Under the pieces are notes generated by a model. The model did not search any database. It had not been told where the DNA came from and saw only the letters and a program-made list of their open reading frames with translations. Below, piece by piece: positions 36,201 through 44,021 of a stretch of DNA of 64,000 bases (the first letter of the stretch is position 1; the number at the start of each line of letters is the position of its first letter). The translations under genes were made by a program, and so were the position numbers. The stretch is from Bacteroides helcogenes P 36-108 (GTDB taxonomy: Bacteria > Bacteroidota > Bacteroidia > Bacteroidales > Bacteroidaceae), in contig NC_014933.1 in the NCBI RefSeq assembly GCF_000186225.1, positions 1,178,001 through 1,242,000 on the forward strand, given 5' to 3'.

Positions 36201-36233
36201 TGTGCAGAGTATTCGGGATATCTTATGTCTCAT
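33201..36233 (-). CDS. large secreted tetratricopeptide-repeat protein
   Basis: This 1010-residue protein has a cleavable signal peptide (cut after LLATAQ, about residue 22). Almost the whole chain is TPR and TPR-like repeats, such as ALADACNRIGDCNLHVRRFD and PYAVNALYEKGRSYVQSNNS. Such super-helices bind protein partners. It is expected in the periplasm or bound to the outer membrane. The barrel gene follows after 13 bases. A TATGTTTG box lies 23 bases upstream, so the pair forms an operon. The conserved pairing suggests assembly or gating at the outer membrane, but this is inference. Confidence 0.85.
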   Translation of the reverse strand: MRHKISRILCTAICCAPLLATAQTSEKNTSAQRLYQEGQSLFQQKAYSAAISPLQTYIRQTDAKGKPLPATGERQEAEYMLACTSYELRNPQSMERLRTFLEEYPDTPHANRIYALIASIYFFEAKYDDALAMFNSSRLDLLDSEERDDMTYRLATCYLKTGNAKEAAIWFETLRSTGRKYTADCNYYISYIRYIQGRHEEALSGFLPLQDNNKYKALVPYYIAEIYLIKKNYDKAEIVAQNYLSAHPGQTYTAEMYRVLGTAEYHSGKFHEAMTSFDKYLEYGTEAIHRRDALYMSGISCYQCGVYSKVPAILGEVTSEKDALSQNAYLHMGLAYLQLADKAKARMAFEQAAASNSDLKIKEQASYNYALCIHETAYSAFGESVTVFEKFLNEFPNSPYADKVGSYLVEVYMNTRSYDAALKSIERITHPGKAILEAKQKILFQLGTQSFANAGFEQAIGYFGQSIALGQYNLQTKADALYWLGESCYRLNRMREAARYFNEYLTLTGERNTEMFALAYYNLAYIAFNQKDYSTAEGYFRSFIQLEKGKNPTALADACNRIGDCNLHVRRFDEAKRYYTKAESLGTPAGDYSFYQLALVAGLQKDYNGKISLLNRLANKYPSSPYAVNALYEKGRSYVQSNNSHQAIAAFRELLSKYPESPASRKAAAEIGLLYYQNNDYDRAIEAYKHVITQYPGSEEARLAMRDLKSIYVDANRIDEFAALASQMPGEIRFDPSEQDSLTYMAAEKIYMKGEASSAKNSLTRYLQNFPNGSFSLNAHYYLCIIGKEQKDDEAVLEHAGKLLEYPDNTYSEEALLMHGEILFNRKQYAEAIADYKKLQTKATTTEHRRFGSTGILRCAASMNNDTEVIQAATALLGEAKLPPELHSEALYYRAKSYLNQKANKKAMDDLKLLAKDTRTLHGAEAKYLVAQQLYNAHEYTAAEKEILNFIDQSTPHTYWLARSFILLSDVYAAMNKKLDARQYLLSLQQNYQADDDIESMINERLEKLK

Positions 36234-36255
36234 TTTCTTTAGAATAGGTGTTTTG

Positions 36256-36263
36256 CAAACATA
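36256..36263 (-). promoter_or_regulatory. TPR/barrel operon promoter, -7 box
   Basis: TATGTTTG on the minus strand, 23 bases before the ATG. Confidence 0.6.
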
Positions 36264-36302
36264 CGGGTTTTACCTTGGATTTGTTACACTTGTTTGGCTT
36301 TT

Positions 36303-36839
36303 TTAGGGAATCGGAGCTTTAATTTCCAAGAATTTTTCAAGTCCCTTGCGTATGGATCTCAGCCCGAACTCTTCTGCCCGGATTTCTTTTAGTGGCAGAA
36401 AGAATGCCTCGGCCGCATCGTCCATTGCCTTGAAGTGCACAGTATCGGTCACGGTGCAACGGAAAAACATATCCAATGTTTGTACCGGAAATCCGGAATA
36501 AATATAGGTATTAGGCAGAGAGAACAGGTATTCTGCTTTGGTTACTTCCATGCCTGTTTCTTCCTTTACTTCACGGCTGACACCCTCTTCACCGGTTTCT
36601 GCTATGTCGATAAAGCCTCCGGGGAGGTCGAGTGTACCTTGGGCCGGCTCTTTGGCGCGTCGGCACACCAGCAGTTCATTCTGTTCGTTCAGAATCAGAG
36701 CTACGGTAGCCGAGGAGGGATTGAAGTAATAGACAAAACCGCAGTCGGCACATTGTTTGGACTTGCAGTTGTTAACCCCGAAATGTGCGGAACCGCATTT
36801 TGGACAGTATTTGAATTGGGAAAGAGGATGTTCCATCAT
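36303..36839 (-). CDS. NUDIX hydrolase with N-terminal zinc ribbon
   Basis: This 178-residue cytoplasmic protein has a four-cysteine zinc ribbon at the N-terminus (CPKCGSAHFG and CADCGFVYYF) before the NUDIX fold. The NUDIX box GGFIDIAETGEEGVSREVKE plus ETGM is complete, so it should hydrolyse a nucleoside diphosphate linked to another group. A zinc ribbon before NUDIX is shared with NudC-type NADH pyrophosphatases, but this protein is shorter and the substrate is open. The start at 36839 (or the next codon, 36836) is chosen because the GTG at 36860 overlaps the TATCTTTG promoter. The leader is then only about 15 bases. Confidence 0.9.
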   Translation of the reverse strand: MMEHPLSQFKYCPKCGSAHFGVNNCKSKQCADCGFVYYFNPSSATVALILNEQNELLVCRRAKEPAQGTLDLPGGFIDIAETGEEGVSREVKEETGMEVTKAEYLFSLPNTYIYSGFPVQTLDMFFRCTVTDTVHFKAMDDAAEAFFLPLKEIRAEEFGLRSIRKGLEKFLEIKAPIP

Positions 36840-36859
36840 TGAAATGTTTTTGTTGACCA

Positions 36860-36867
36860 CAAAGATA
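36860..36867 (-). promoter_or_regulatory. NUDIX promoter, -7 box
   Basis: TATCTTTG on the minus strand, only 20 bases before the chosen ATG. Confidence 0.65.
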
Positions 36868-36921
36868 ATGCAAAATTCATTTTCCGCAAACAGGGAGAAG
36901 TGAGGATGTGGCAGGGCAAAG

Positions 36922-36953
36922 TTTGGTAAATATTGTGGAAAGTTTTATATTTG
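36922..36953 (+). promoter_or_regulatory. Gfo/Idh/MocA gene promoter
   Basis: TTTG at 36922-36925, 20 bases, then TATATTTG at 36946-36953. It is divergent from the NUDIX promoter 55 bases away. The leader is about 65 bases. Confidence 0.7.
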
Positions 36954-37023
36954 GCAGCCTTTTCAACAAGGGCAGGAATTCCGGATATAATGTAGTGAAA
37001 TGTGTCGGATTTATGAGAGAAAT

Positions 37024-38154
37024 ATGATAAAAGTAGCTTTTATAGGTGTAGGCTATCGTGGCAGGCAACTGTTGCGTTTGTTGCAGTGTCTTCCCGCTTT
37101 CCGGGTAGTGGCACTTGCCGATCCTGGGATAGAGCCTTCTGATTTTCAGGGTATCCCTTGTTATAACCGGGGAAAAGATGATTATTTGAATATGCTTGAA
37201 GAACATGCTCCTGAACTGGTGTTTGTTGCTTCTCCCTGGCAATGCCACGTGCAGCATGCTTTGCAGTGTGCAGGTCGTGGATGTCACGTTGCTCTGGAAA
37301 TTAAAGGAGGACTTTATATAGATGAATATGAGCCTTTGGTTCAGCAGGCAGAATCCCGTGGATGCCGTGTGTATCCCTTGGAAAATACACTCTTCATGCG
37401 TGAGAACCTCTCTGTCTGTAATCTGGTGGGGGCAGGTTTACTGGGGGAGATTGTTTATATGCGTGGAGGTTATCGGCACGATTTGCGCCGCTTGTTGCTG
37501 GATGACGCAGGAAATATAGGCAACCGGGGGAAGACGGAAAGCGTTTGGCGCAGCAAGTTTTATCAAGAGGAGAATGGTGACCTTTATCCCACGCATGGAC
37601 TGGCTCCTCTTTGTATGATTGCGGGTATTAACCGGAAAGACAAGATCAAATGTCTGACTTCATTTGCTTCCAAACCGGCAGGTTTGATGCAACGTATCAG
37701 GGATTTGGGAGGGAATACCTCTGTAGATATACGAACGGGGGATGTTGTGGTCACCCAGTTGGAGACAGAGAAAGGGATACTTATCTCGTTGACGCATGAT
37801 ACTACATTGCCTCGTCCGCGCAGCCTGGATTTTGAGATACAAGGAACAAAAGGAATATGGCAGGGAGATGGGCGGAGAATATATGTAGAGGGTCGGAGTC
37901 CTGATGAGGCTTGGGAACCGGATGCGGTATATATAGACCGTTATGAGCATGACTATTGGCGATGGTGGGGACACGAAGCTTTGGAGCAGGATACCCATCA
38001 TCAGGGTATGGACTATATCATGCTGAAAGCCTTGGAGGCGGATTTGAAAGATGAAGTTCCTTATCCGGCGACGCTTGATGACTTGGCATTGTGGACTTCC
38101 GTTACTCCGTGGTCTGAACAATCTATTGCGGAAAGAAAAACAGTGAGATTGTAA
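37024..38154 (+). CDS. Gfo/Idh/MocA-family oxidoreductase
   Basis: This 376-residue protein has an N-terminal Rossmann fold for NAD(P), IKVAFIGVGYRGRQLLRLL, followed by the C-terminal alpha/beta domain of the family (DLYPTHGLAPLCMIAGINRK). Members oxidise or reduce sugars and sugar acids, or open glycosides by redox. The family's usual EKP catalytic lysine motif is not evident; the matching place reads VALEIKGGLYIDEYEPL, so chemistry may differ or Lys shifts by one residue. The start at 37024 gives MIKVAF directly before the Rossmann strand. The gene is monocistronic with its own promoter and terminator. The substrate is unknown. Confidence 0.88.
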   Translation: MIKVAFIGVGYRGRQLLRLLQCLPAFRVVALADPGIEPSDFQGIPCYNRGKDDYLNMLEEHAPELVFVASPWQCHVQHALQCAGRGCHVALEIKGGLYIDEYEPLVQQAESRGCRVYPLENTLFMRENLSVCNLVGAGLLGEIVYMRGGYRHDLRRLLLDDAGNIGNRGKTESVWRSKFYQEENGDLYPTHGLAPLCMIAGINRKDKIKCLTSFASKPAGLMQRIRDLGGNTSVDIRTGDVVVTQLETEKGILISLTHDTTLPRPRSLDFEIQGTKGIWQGDGRRIYVEGRSPDEAWEPDAVYIDRYEHDYWRWWGHEALEQDTHHQGMDYIMLKALEADLKDEVPYPATLDDLALWTSVTPWSEQSIAERKTVRL

Positions 38155-38169
38155 GGCGGGGGATAATGA

Positions 38170-38211
38170 AATAAAAGAAGGAGGGTGTGTAGAAACTCTC
38201 CTTCTTTTATT
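38170..38211. terminator. bidirectional terminator between the Gfo/Idh/MocA and LruC genes
   Basis: AATAAAAGAAGGAG at 38170-38183 pairs perfectly with CTCCTTCTTTTATT at 38198-38211, giving an A-rich and a T-rich side for the two converging genes. Confidence 0.85.
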
Positions 38212-38227
38212 CGTGGAAGCCAGACAT

Positions 38228-40237
38228 TTACTTCTTTTTGTGGATGTACCAGTCCGTGGCTTTTGTTCCTTTGCTTTCCGCCCAAGTTCTGAACAGAGGA
38301 TATTGGGTGTCATCGTCAATGCGCTTCATTTCATCGGCTACCTTGAAGCCGAGGATGGGGAGTTCGACTGCAAACGGATATTTCCCGTCTTTTTTGATGA
38401 AGTATGCGTCATCTTGGGTATAATTTTCCGATTTGTCGGCATAAGAAGTACTTTCACGTTTCGGCAGATGTATTTCCGTGCGCGATGTAGCTCCTGCTAC
38501 ATAGTTTGAGATGATAAAAGGATTGTAATCTTTCAGGTCGGCTTTGTCGAACGGAGTACTGAACTCTCTGGTGATGACATACTCTTTGCCAACCGCTTCT
38601 TTGCAGTTTTCAAAGACTATGATGCTGTTAGTGGCTGTCTCTATTATGCCATCGCCGCTTACGCTTCCTAATTGTCCTGCTCCCACTTGATAGGCGAAGG
38701 CATCGGTTATTTGTGCACCGCAGTGTATGGCACGGAAAGTATCCACTATCTTCTTTACCATGTTGTCCTTGTCGAAAGTTACGGCACGATTGTATTCCAC
38801 TACTACGTCGTTCATGTCATAGTCTCCCCCTTTGGGCCATATATCTTCGAAAGCCAGTGTGCCAGTCTTGTTTTCTGTAACGTCGGGCACTTCTACCTCT
38901 CCGCCTTCATCGATGGAAGGACGTCCGGGATTTTCTGGGTTAACGATGGCTTCCATCGGATTGGCTTCTACATAGAACAGCAGGTCCTTGTAATTCGTAT
39001 CGCCGCCGTCTTCCACGCCAATGATGAGTTTTCCGCTTTTTTTGTCATACACCGTGATGAACTGCTGTTCTTCATCATTGGAAGATAGTATGGGGCGATT
39101 GGCGTTGATCTCATAATTATTGGTGTCGCGTTGGTCGTTATGTCTCCATTTGTCACTGTTGTACTCATCGTAATATCTGCCGTTGAAGCCGTCACTTACC
39201 ATGAACCAGCCTATGGTATATCCTGCGGGGAATTGCTCGCTGGCAGATTGGTTTCCGTCTTCTCCGAAGTATTTCAGGCGGACTTTGTCTCCACTTTTGA
39301 GGATTGTCTTTGAAGTAATCTGTTTCATCCATGGGGTAAGATGGTCTGTCTTTGCCACATTCGGGAAGATGATATATTTCTTCACTTGCGACATATCCGT
39401 GGGAGGAGTGGTTCCTTTATAATAATAGTAACCGAAAGAATTACGATACGCTCCGCTTTGCTCAAGGAATATAAAATCAATGGTGGCGCTTTCTACATCT
39501 TTGCCGGCTGCGGTTTTGGGGCTGATGTAGATATTGGTCTTTTCGGCATTTGCTAAAAGATGCGCATTGCTTCCATTGTTGTTTTTGCATGATGATTCCA
39601 GATTCTTATCTATACGGTCGGCCAAAGAACCGATTTTTTCACTGTTTACATTTGTGACTGTTTTTGTATAGTTGTAGTACAATTGTCCGTATGTTTTCCA
39701 TTTGCAGAGGGAATACAGGCTTTTACCGGCATTCAGTGTGTAGGGAGCTTGACCTCTAAATTGATAAGCGCGTGTTTCCGGTTCTGTTTCACGGTTTATT
39801 GTGCCGTCAAAGGATGCAATGCCGTTTTCAATGCCCAGTTCCAGGCATCTTGGTACTCCGGCGGCATCGGTATAAAGGAATATTTTGTCAAACATGGCAG
39901 GCACGGTCATGATACCATTATATTTACCGTCTTCATCGGTATAAGCTTTGAATATAGGTTCCACATCGGCTTTCTTCTTCAGTTCGGCGGTACTTCCGTC
40001 GATGGGGTTCTCGGTATATACTTCAAGCAGAGCCTTGCATCCCGGTAAATCATAGTTTACATTCAGTTTCACTTCACTTGTCGTTTTGAAGCCGAAGTAA
40101 GTATCCATGGCAGGTAACTGATCCTTTCTGTGATTGGGATCGTAAACTTCATTTTGGTTCATACATCCACCGGATATACCAACTAATAGGGAGATACATC
40201 CGATTGCAGCAATTTTGTTAATATACTCTTTTCTCAT
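38228..40237 (-). CDS. LruC-domain lipoprotein
   Basis: This 669-residue lipoprotein has signal and lipobox GISGGC, with Cys25 as the likely lipid site. The middle region is beta-rich with a DUF4114-like stretch. The C-terminal LruC domain starts near GTLAFEDIWPKGGDYDMNDV and includes the acidic DYDMND loop, which may bind calcium. LruC proteins were first described in Leptospira and are common in Bacteroides; they are probably surface exposed, with no known reaction. The gene stands alone behind TAATTTTG, with TTG 20 bases before that box. Confidence 0.85.
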   Translation of the reverse strand: MRKEYINKIAAIGCISLLVGISGGCMNQNEVYDPNHRKDQLPAMDTYFGFKTTSEVKLNVNYDLPGCKALLEVYTENPIDGSTAELKKKADVEPIFKAYTDEDGKYNGIMTVPAMFDKIFLYTDAAGVPRCLELGIENGIASFDGTINRETEPETRAYQFRGQAPYTLNAGKSLYSLCKWKTYGQLYYNYTKTVTNVNSEKIGSLADRIDKNLESSCKNNNGSNAHLLANAEKTNIYISPKTAAGKDVESATIDFIFLEQSGAYRNSFGYYYYKGTTPPTDMSQVKKYIIFPNVAKTDHLTPWMKQITSKTILKSGDKVRLKYFGEDGNQSASEQFPAGYTIGWFMVSDGFNGRYYDEYNSDKWRHNDQRDTNNYEINANRPILSSNDEEQQFITVYDKKSGKLIIGVEDGGDTNYKDLLFYVEANPMEAIVNPENPGRPSIDEGGEVEVPDVTENKTGTLAFEDIWPKGGDYDMNDVVVEYNRAVTFDKDNMVKKIVDTFRAIHCGAQITDAFAYQVGAGQLGSVSGDGIIETATNSIIVFENCKEAVGKEYVITREFSTPFDKADLKDYNPFIISNYVAGATSRTEIHLPKRESTSYADKSENYTQDDAYFIKKDGKYPFAVELPILGFKVADEMKRIDDDTQYPLFRTWAESKGTKATDWYIHKKK

Positions 40238-40290
40238 GTTTAATAGATGATTTTACTGTAATTCTTTTGTATATAGGAGTTTATCCGCTG

Positions 40291-40321
40291 CAAAATTATG
40301 AATAAGTTGTTATATATACAA
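40291..40321 (-). promoter_or_regulatory. LruC gene promoter
   Basis: TTG (minus strand, 40319-40321), 20 bases, then TAATTTTG (40291-40298). The leader is about 50 bases. Confidence 0.65.
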
Positions 40322-40374
40322 GTTTTATGATGAAAATATACAATTATTGGCAAGCATAGTCAATAAATGTTCTG

Positions 40375-40493
40375 TCTCAGAGTCTGTCGTTTATGTCTCT
40401 GAGATGCAATTTTGCCAATGGATTGGTGCTTGTTTTATAGATAAATTTATGTGAATAGGTATGCGGGCTTATATCCAAATTCTCAAATTTGGA
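40375..40493. repeat. two inverted repeats upstream of the LruC gene
   Basis: TCTCAGAG/CTCTGAGA at 40375-40404 (loop 14) and TCCAAATT-CTCA-AATTTGGA at 40474-40493. They lie in the 358-base gap 40238-40595, which has no supported gene. Either may be a protein-binding site or a transcript structure; nothing else ties them to a function. Confidence 0.35.
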
Positions 40494-40595
40494 TTATTTG
40501 ACATATAACTCGGATTATAATGCTAAATATATGGGTTAAATGGAATATTTTTTCTCTATATAGATACGTTTTCCGGGGGTATTTATTGTTCGTTC

Positions 40596-42401
40596 TTAAA
40601 AATTGCTTAGATCTATCAGTCCGAAGTCAGGATCCTTTTCGGGTTGCCAAGTACGTACATGTATGATAGGTTCTTTCGGGTTGTTGAGATCCACCATGAG
40701 GAACAGATAGCCGGTGTCTCCATAACTGGAAGAGAAGTAGTCCTGTTTTATCTGGATGCCGTAAATCTCACCGCCCACACCCGACTTGCGGACTTGGTTG
40801 TCGGCAAACCGTAGGTTCACGAATTCGCTGCTGTTGAAGATGTGTTTCAGTTTCTTCATGTATTCTTGCTTGGTCTGCTTGGTATATACCACCATGTTCC
40901 GGTCCATGGGCTGGCGCTCGCCGGCTCCGGCCGACTTCACGATGGAGCCGGTGATGATCAGTGCGTCGTCCGAGAAAATGCTGTTGATGTAGTCATACCG
41001 TTTCAGGGCATAGGCTGTCTTGTAGTTTTCCAGAAAGTTTATCAGCACGTTGCGCACTGTGTCTCCCCAAGAGGTGTGGTTCATGATGTCGTCCACGGCG
41101 GGCTTGTTCAGGCCGAAGGACAGTCCGTCCACCTTGCCGTCTTTGGTGAGGCTGAATACGACGTCTTCCACGAAGGTGCGGCGGTTGTCCGCAAAGTTGA
41201 AGCTCATGGGCAGGCTGCGGCAGATGATTTCGCCTTCGCATTCCAGGTATTGATAGGCGGGCTGGCGTATGATGCGGGCGTTGCCGAACTTGATGAGGCG
41301 GTTGAACATCTCATATCCGTTTGCGGTGCACAGAGATTGCACGCCGGCATAGTTGCGCGAACGGATGGCGTCTTCTATTTTTTCTAAGGTGGCACGATAG
41401 ACGGCTGCGCTGTCGGCGCTGAGGAAGTGCATGCCTTTGTCGCTTGCTTTGGGAGCGTTTCCACCGGCAAGATCTGCACCTGTGGCTGTTTCTTCGCCAT
41501 TCAGCTTCAGGTAGGCATTGCGCATGGCTACGGGACTGACGGTTTCTATCACTTCGGCAAGTTCACTGTCTATGTTGGCTTCGCCTTCAAACATATATTC
41601 TGTCTTGACGGAAAGCCCTTTGGCGCTTGCCATGGCAGGCAGTTCGATGACTCCCCTGCCGTCTTTGGCGGAGAAGATGTTGGACCAGTCCCGGCCGTCG
41701 AAGTAGGTGTAATCATAGTTTCGCGCCGGCTTTCCTTTGTAGGTCACTTTGACGTTGACGTTTTTCAGCGAGGCATCGGTTTGCACGTCTTCAATGTCAA
41801 GCTGGATGTGCGAGAAGATGTCGTTCATCTGTTTGGGAATCCATGTCGAGAGCAGTTGGTCATTGCCGTCTTCATCTTTCATGGTGAGGAAGTTGCCGTC
41901 GGGATAGCTTTGCAGCAGAATGGTGGCCCAATAATAGTAGCGCAGGGCGTCGGCCACTTGTGCTTTCTTTTCCGCCTGTATGGCTTCTTGGGTGAAGTTC
42001 AGTATCTTGTTCTTTCTTCCTTCGAAGATGCGCTGTATCTCACTTACTTTGATATAGCGCATGACGGCGGCATCCGGTTCGTTCTGTATGACGATGCGGC
42101 GGGTGTTGTTCAGCGTTGCGCGCGAGTAGGTGTTGATGACGGACTTGAACGATTCGCTGGCTGTGGCCTGTTCCCCGTTCTGTCCGCCTACGGTCTGCTG
42201 GTCGAAGCTGGCCGATACTTTGGTGGATATTTGGCTGATGAGTGCTGCTAAGGCGCTGTTGTCGGCTTGCTTCAGGGTGGTTGCGTTTCCTGTTCCCCAA
42301 AGGTAGTCGGGGTTGTTCTGGATTTCTTCGACGGACTGGGCGCCGATGCTTGCCGGGATGGATAGAAGTGCAATGAGAAGAAAGAGAAAGCTATTTTTCA
42401 T
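40596..42401 (-). CDS. LPP20-like secreted protein
   Basis: This 601-residue protein has a signal peptide (MKNSFLFLLIALLSIPASIG, cut near GAQ). An LPP20-like region near residues 30-130 follows (NNPDYLWGTGNATTLKQADN, then SALAALISQIS). The remainder is a long beta-rich region without a family I recognise. The start at 42401 is preferred: the longest frame begins at 42518, upstream of the TACTTTTG box and across the neighbour's promoter. It is probably periplasmic or outer-membrane associated. It is divergent from the PEGA-like gene with back-to-back promoters, so the two may share control. Confidence 0.8.
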   Translation of the reverse strand: MKNSFLFLLIALLSIPASIGAQSVEEIQNNPDYLWGTGNATTLKQADNSALAALISQISTKVSASFDQQTVGGQNGEQATASESFKSVINTYSRATLNNTRRIVIQNEPDAAVMRYIKVSEIQRIFEGRKNKILNFTQEAIQAEKKAQVADALRYYYWATILLQSYPDGNFLTMKDEDGNDQLLSTWIPKQMNDIFSHIQLDIEDVQTDASLKNVNVKVTYKGKPARNYDYTYFDGRDWSNIFSAKDGRGVIELPAMASAKGLSVKTEYMFEGEANIDSELAEVIETVSPVAMRNAYLKLNGEETATGADLAGGNAPKASDKGMHFLSADSAAVYRATLEKIEDAIRSRNYAGVQSLCTANGYEMFNRLIKFGNARIIRQPAYQYLECEGEIICRSLPMSFNFADNRRTFVEDVVFSLTKDGKVDGLSFGLNKPAVDDIMNHTSWGDTVRNVLINFLENYKTAYALKRYDYINSIFSDDALIITGSIVKSAGAGERQPMDRNMVVYTKQTKQEYMKKLKHIFNSSEFVNLRFADNQVRKSGVGGEIYGIQIKQDYFSSSYGDTGYLFLMVDLNNPKEPIIHVRTWQPEKDPDFGLIDLSNF

Positions 42402-42432
42402 GTCAAAAAAGTGTGTTTTGTTTAATCGAGGG

Positions 42433-42440
42433 CAAAAGTA
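42433..42440 (-). promoter_or_regulatory. LPP20-like gene promoter, -7 box
   Basis: TACTTTTG on the minus strand, 32 bases before the chosen ATG. Confidence 0.65.
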
Positions 42441-42507
42441 GAAAGTTTTTCTTACAGGACAATGATAAATATTTGTTTTTTTTAATATGATTAAAAGAAA
42501 AATGCTA

Positions 42508-42515
42508 TACATTTG
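42508..42515 (+). promoter_or_regulatory. PEGA-like gene promoter, -7 box
   Basis: TACATTTG on the plus strand, 44 bases before the ATG and about 70 bases from the opposing LPP20-like promoter. Confidence 0.6.
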
Positions 42516-42558
42516 CAACAGTTTTTAATGATTAGTCATAGGAATAATAGACAAAACA

Positions 42559-43989
42559 ATGAAGAAAATGATTCTTTCTGTGGGTCTATGTTGCGGGCTG
42601 GGCTTGCAGTACGGATTTGCCCAAAACATCGCAGCGACCGACAGTATTCAGCCACAAACGGCGACAGACTCTATCATGCCACAACAGACTTCTCCTCAGG
42701 AAGAAATCTCCGTGACGCGTTTCAAACGCTTGGCCAACGACCTGACGGCGCGTGTCACTGCTCCCAAGCGTGACCAGAACAACGAACCTTGCGCCATCAT
42801 CAAGGTAGTGACGAAGGACAAAGGCTTGTTCTTTGAGCCGGACGCTCTGGGCATCACCGCCCGCGAGGATCAGCCGGGTGAGATCTGGCTTTATGTGCCG
42901 CACGGCGCCAAGCGCATCACCATCAAACACGAGCGCTTCGGCATTATCCGCAACTACTTTTACGGCGAGCCCATAGACAAGGCTACGGTTTATGAACTGA
43001 TACTCCATGTACCGGAGGTGAAAGGCGATAAGATCATTCTCCGTCAGGAGGTGACGGAGCAGGCGCTGATGATGAACTACGCACCTTCACAGGCAAGGCT
43101 GTATATAGATGATGTGTTGCAGAAGACCAATGGGAACGGTGCTTTCACGGCTGTGCTTCCTTTGGGAACACACAATTATCGTGTGGAAGCGGAACATTAT
43201 ACTGAAGAAAAGGGCTCTTTCGATATTGTGCCCGAACGTCCTACGGCGTTGAACGCCAGTCTTCCGCCCATCTTCGGATTCATGAGTGTGGCTTCAAACA
43301 TGGATAAGACGGATGTTACGGTGAATGGAAGCCATGTGGGTGAATTGCCATACGCTTCGGACACCATCAGTATCGGCACTTATAAGGTGGCTGCCAAGCG
43401 TGCTTGGTACATTCCGCAGGAAAAGGATGTGGAAGTGCGGCCTACGGAGACGAGTGTGGTGGAGTTCAATCTGGTGCGCCAGAAGCCGAACCTCTTCCTG
43501 ATGGCGCAATTGGGTAATGCGCTGCAAGACAATAATCAGACTTCTTTCGGATTGATGGTGGGCTATTGCCGCAGACTCGGAGGATATATCAGTGGGCGTA
43601 CCGATGGAAATCCTACTTTGGACTGGAGGGATATGTCGAACGAAACGGGCGTTTATTCCGGAAAAACGAAGAAACATCATTTATCCCTCTCTGTCGGTTT
43701 CATGGCGCGTTACTTCAACTGTTTGTATCTATATGCCGGTGCTGGCTGTCTGTGGCGTCAGCTCGATTGGGAAACGGGCACTGTCGCCAAGCCGGGCGAT
43801 TATCAAACCGTGGTGAACAACAATGGCCCGATGGTGGAACTTGGCCTTATAGGGCGATACAAATGCTTTGCCCTTTCGGCAGGTGCGGTTTATGGATTCG
43901 GTATGGAAAAGATTGTAGACACAAATCTGAAAGGCAATGACAAATATCTGGAGTTTATCGTAGGTATTGGTTATGTGTTCGGCAGATAA
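42559..43989 (+). CDS. PEGA-domain-like outer-membrane-associated protein
   Basis: This 476-residue protein has a signal peptide cut near FAQ (residue 22). Two PEGA-like beta repeats are visible, one near ARLYIDDVLQKTNGNGAFTA and one near VASNMDKTDVTVNGSHVGEL with DTISIGTYKV. The last 150 residues (QLGNALQDNNQTSFGLMVGY onward) show alternating strands ending in VGIGYVFGR, as in a small outer-membrane barrel. PEGA domains are common in surface proteins and have no enzymatic role known. A lipoprotein gene follows after 32 bases. Confidence 0.75.
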   Translation: MKKMILSVGLCCGLGLQYGFAQNIAATDSIQPQTATDSIMPQQTSPQEEISVTRFKRLANDLTARVTAPKRDQNNEPCAIIKVVTKDKGLFFEPDALGITAREDQPGEIWLYVPHGAKRITIKHERFGIIRNYFYGEPIDKATVYELILHVPEVKGDKIILRQEVTEQALMMNYAPSQARLYIDDVLQKTNGNGAFTAVLPLGTHNYRVEAEHYTEEKGSFDIVPERPTALNASLPPIFGFMSVASNMDKTDVTVNGSHVGELPYASDTISIGTYKVAAKRAWYIPQEKDVEVRPTETSVVEFNLVRQKPNLFLMAQLGNALQDNNQTSFGLMVGYCRRLGGYISGRTDGNPTLDWRDMSNETGVYSGKTKKHHLSLSVGFMARYFNCLYLYAGAGCLWRQLDWETGTVAKPGDYQTVVNNNGPMVELGLIGRYKCFALSAGAVYGFGMEKIVDTNLKGNDKYLEFIVGIGYVFGR

Positions 43990-44021
43990 TGAAGTACATT
44001 AATAATTTATAGAATAAGATT

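Noticed and set aside
41427-42251. A 274-codon plus-strand frame
   Set aside because: It is antisense to the LPP20-like gene and has no promoter or family marks.
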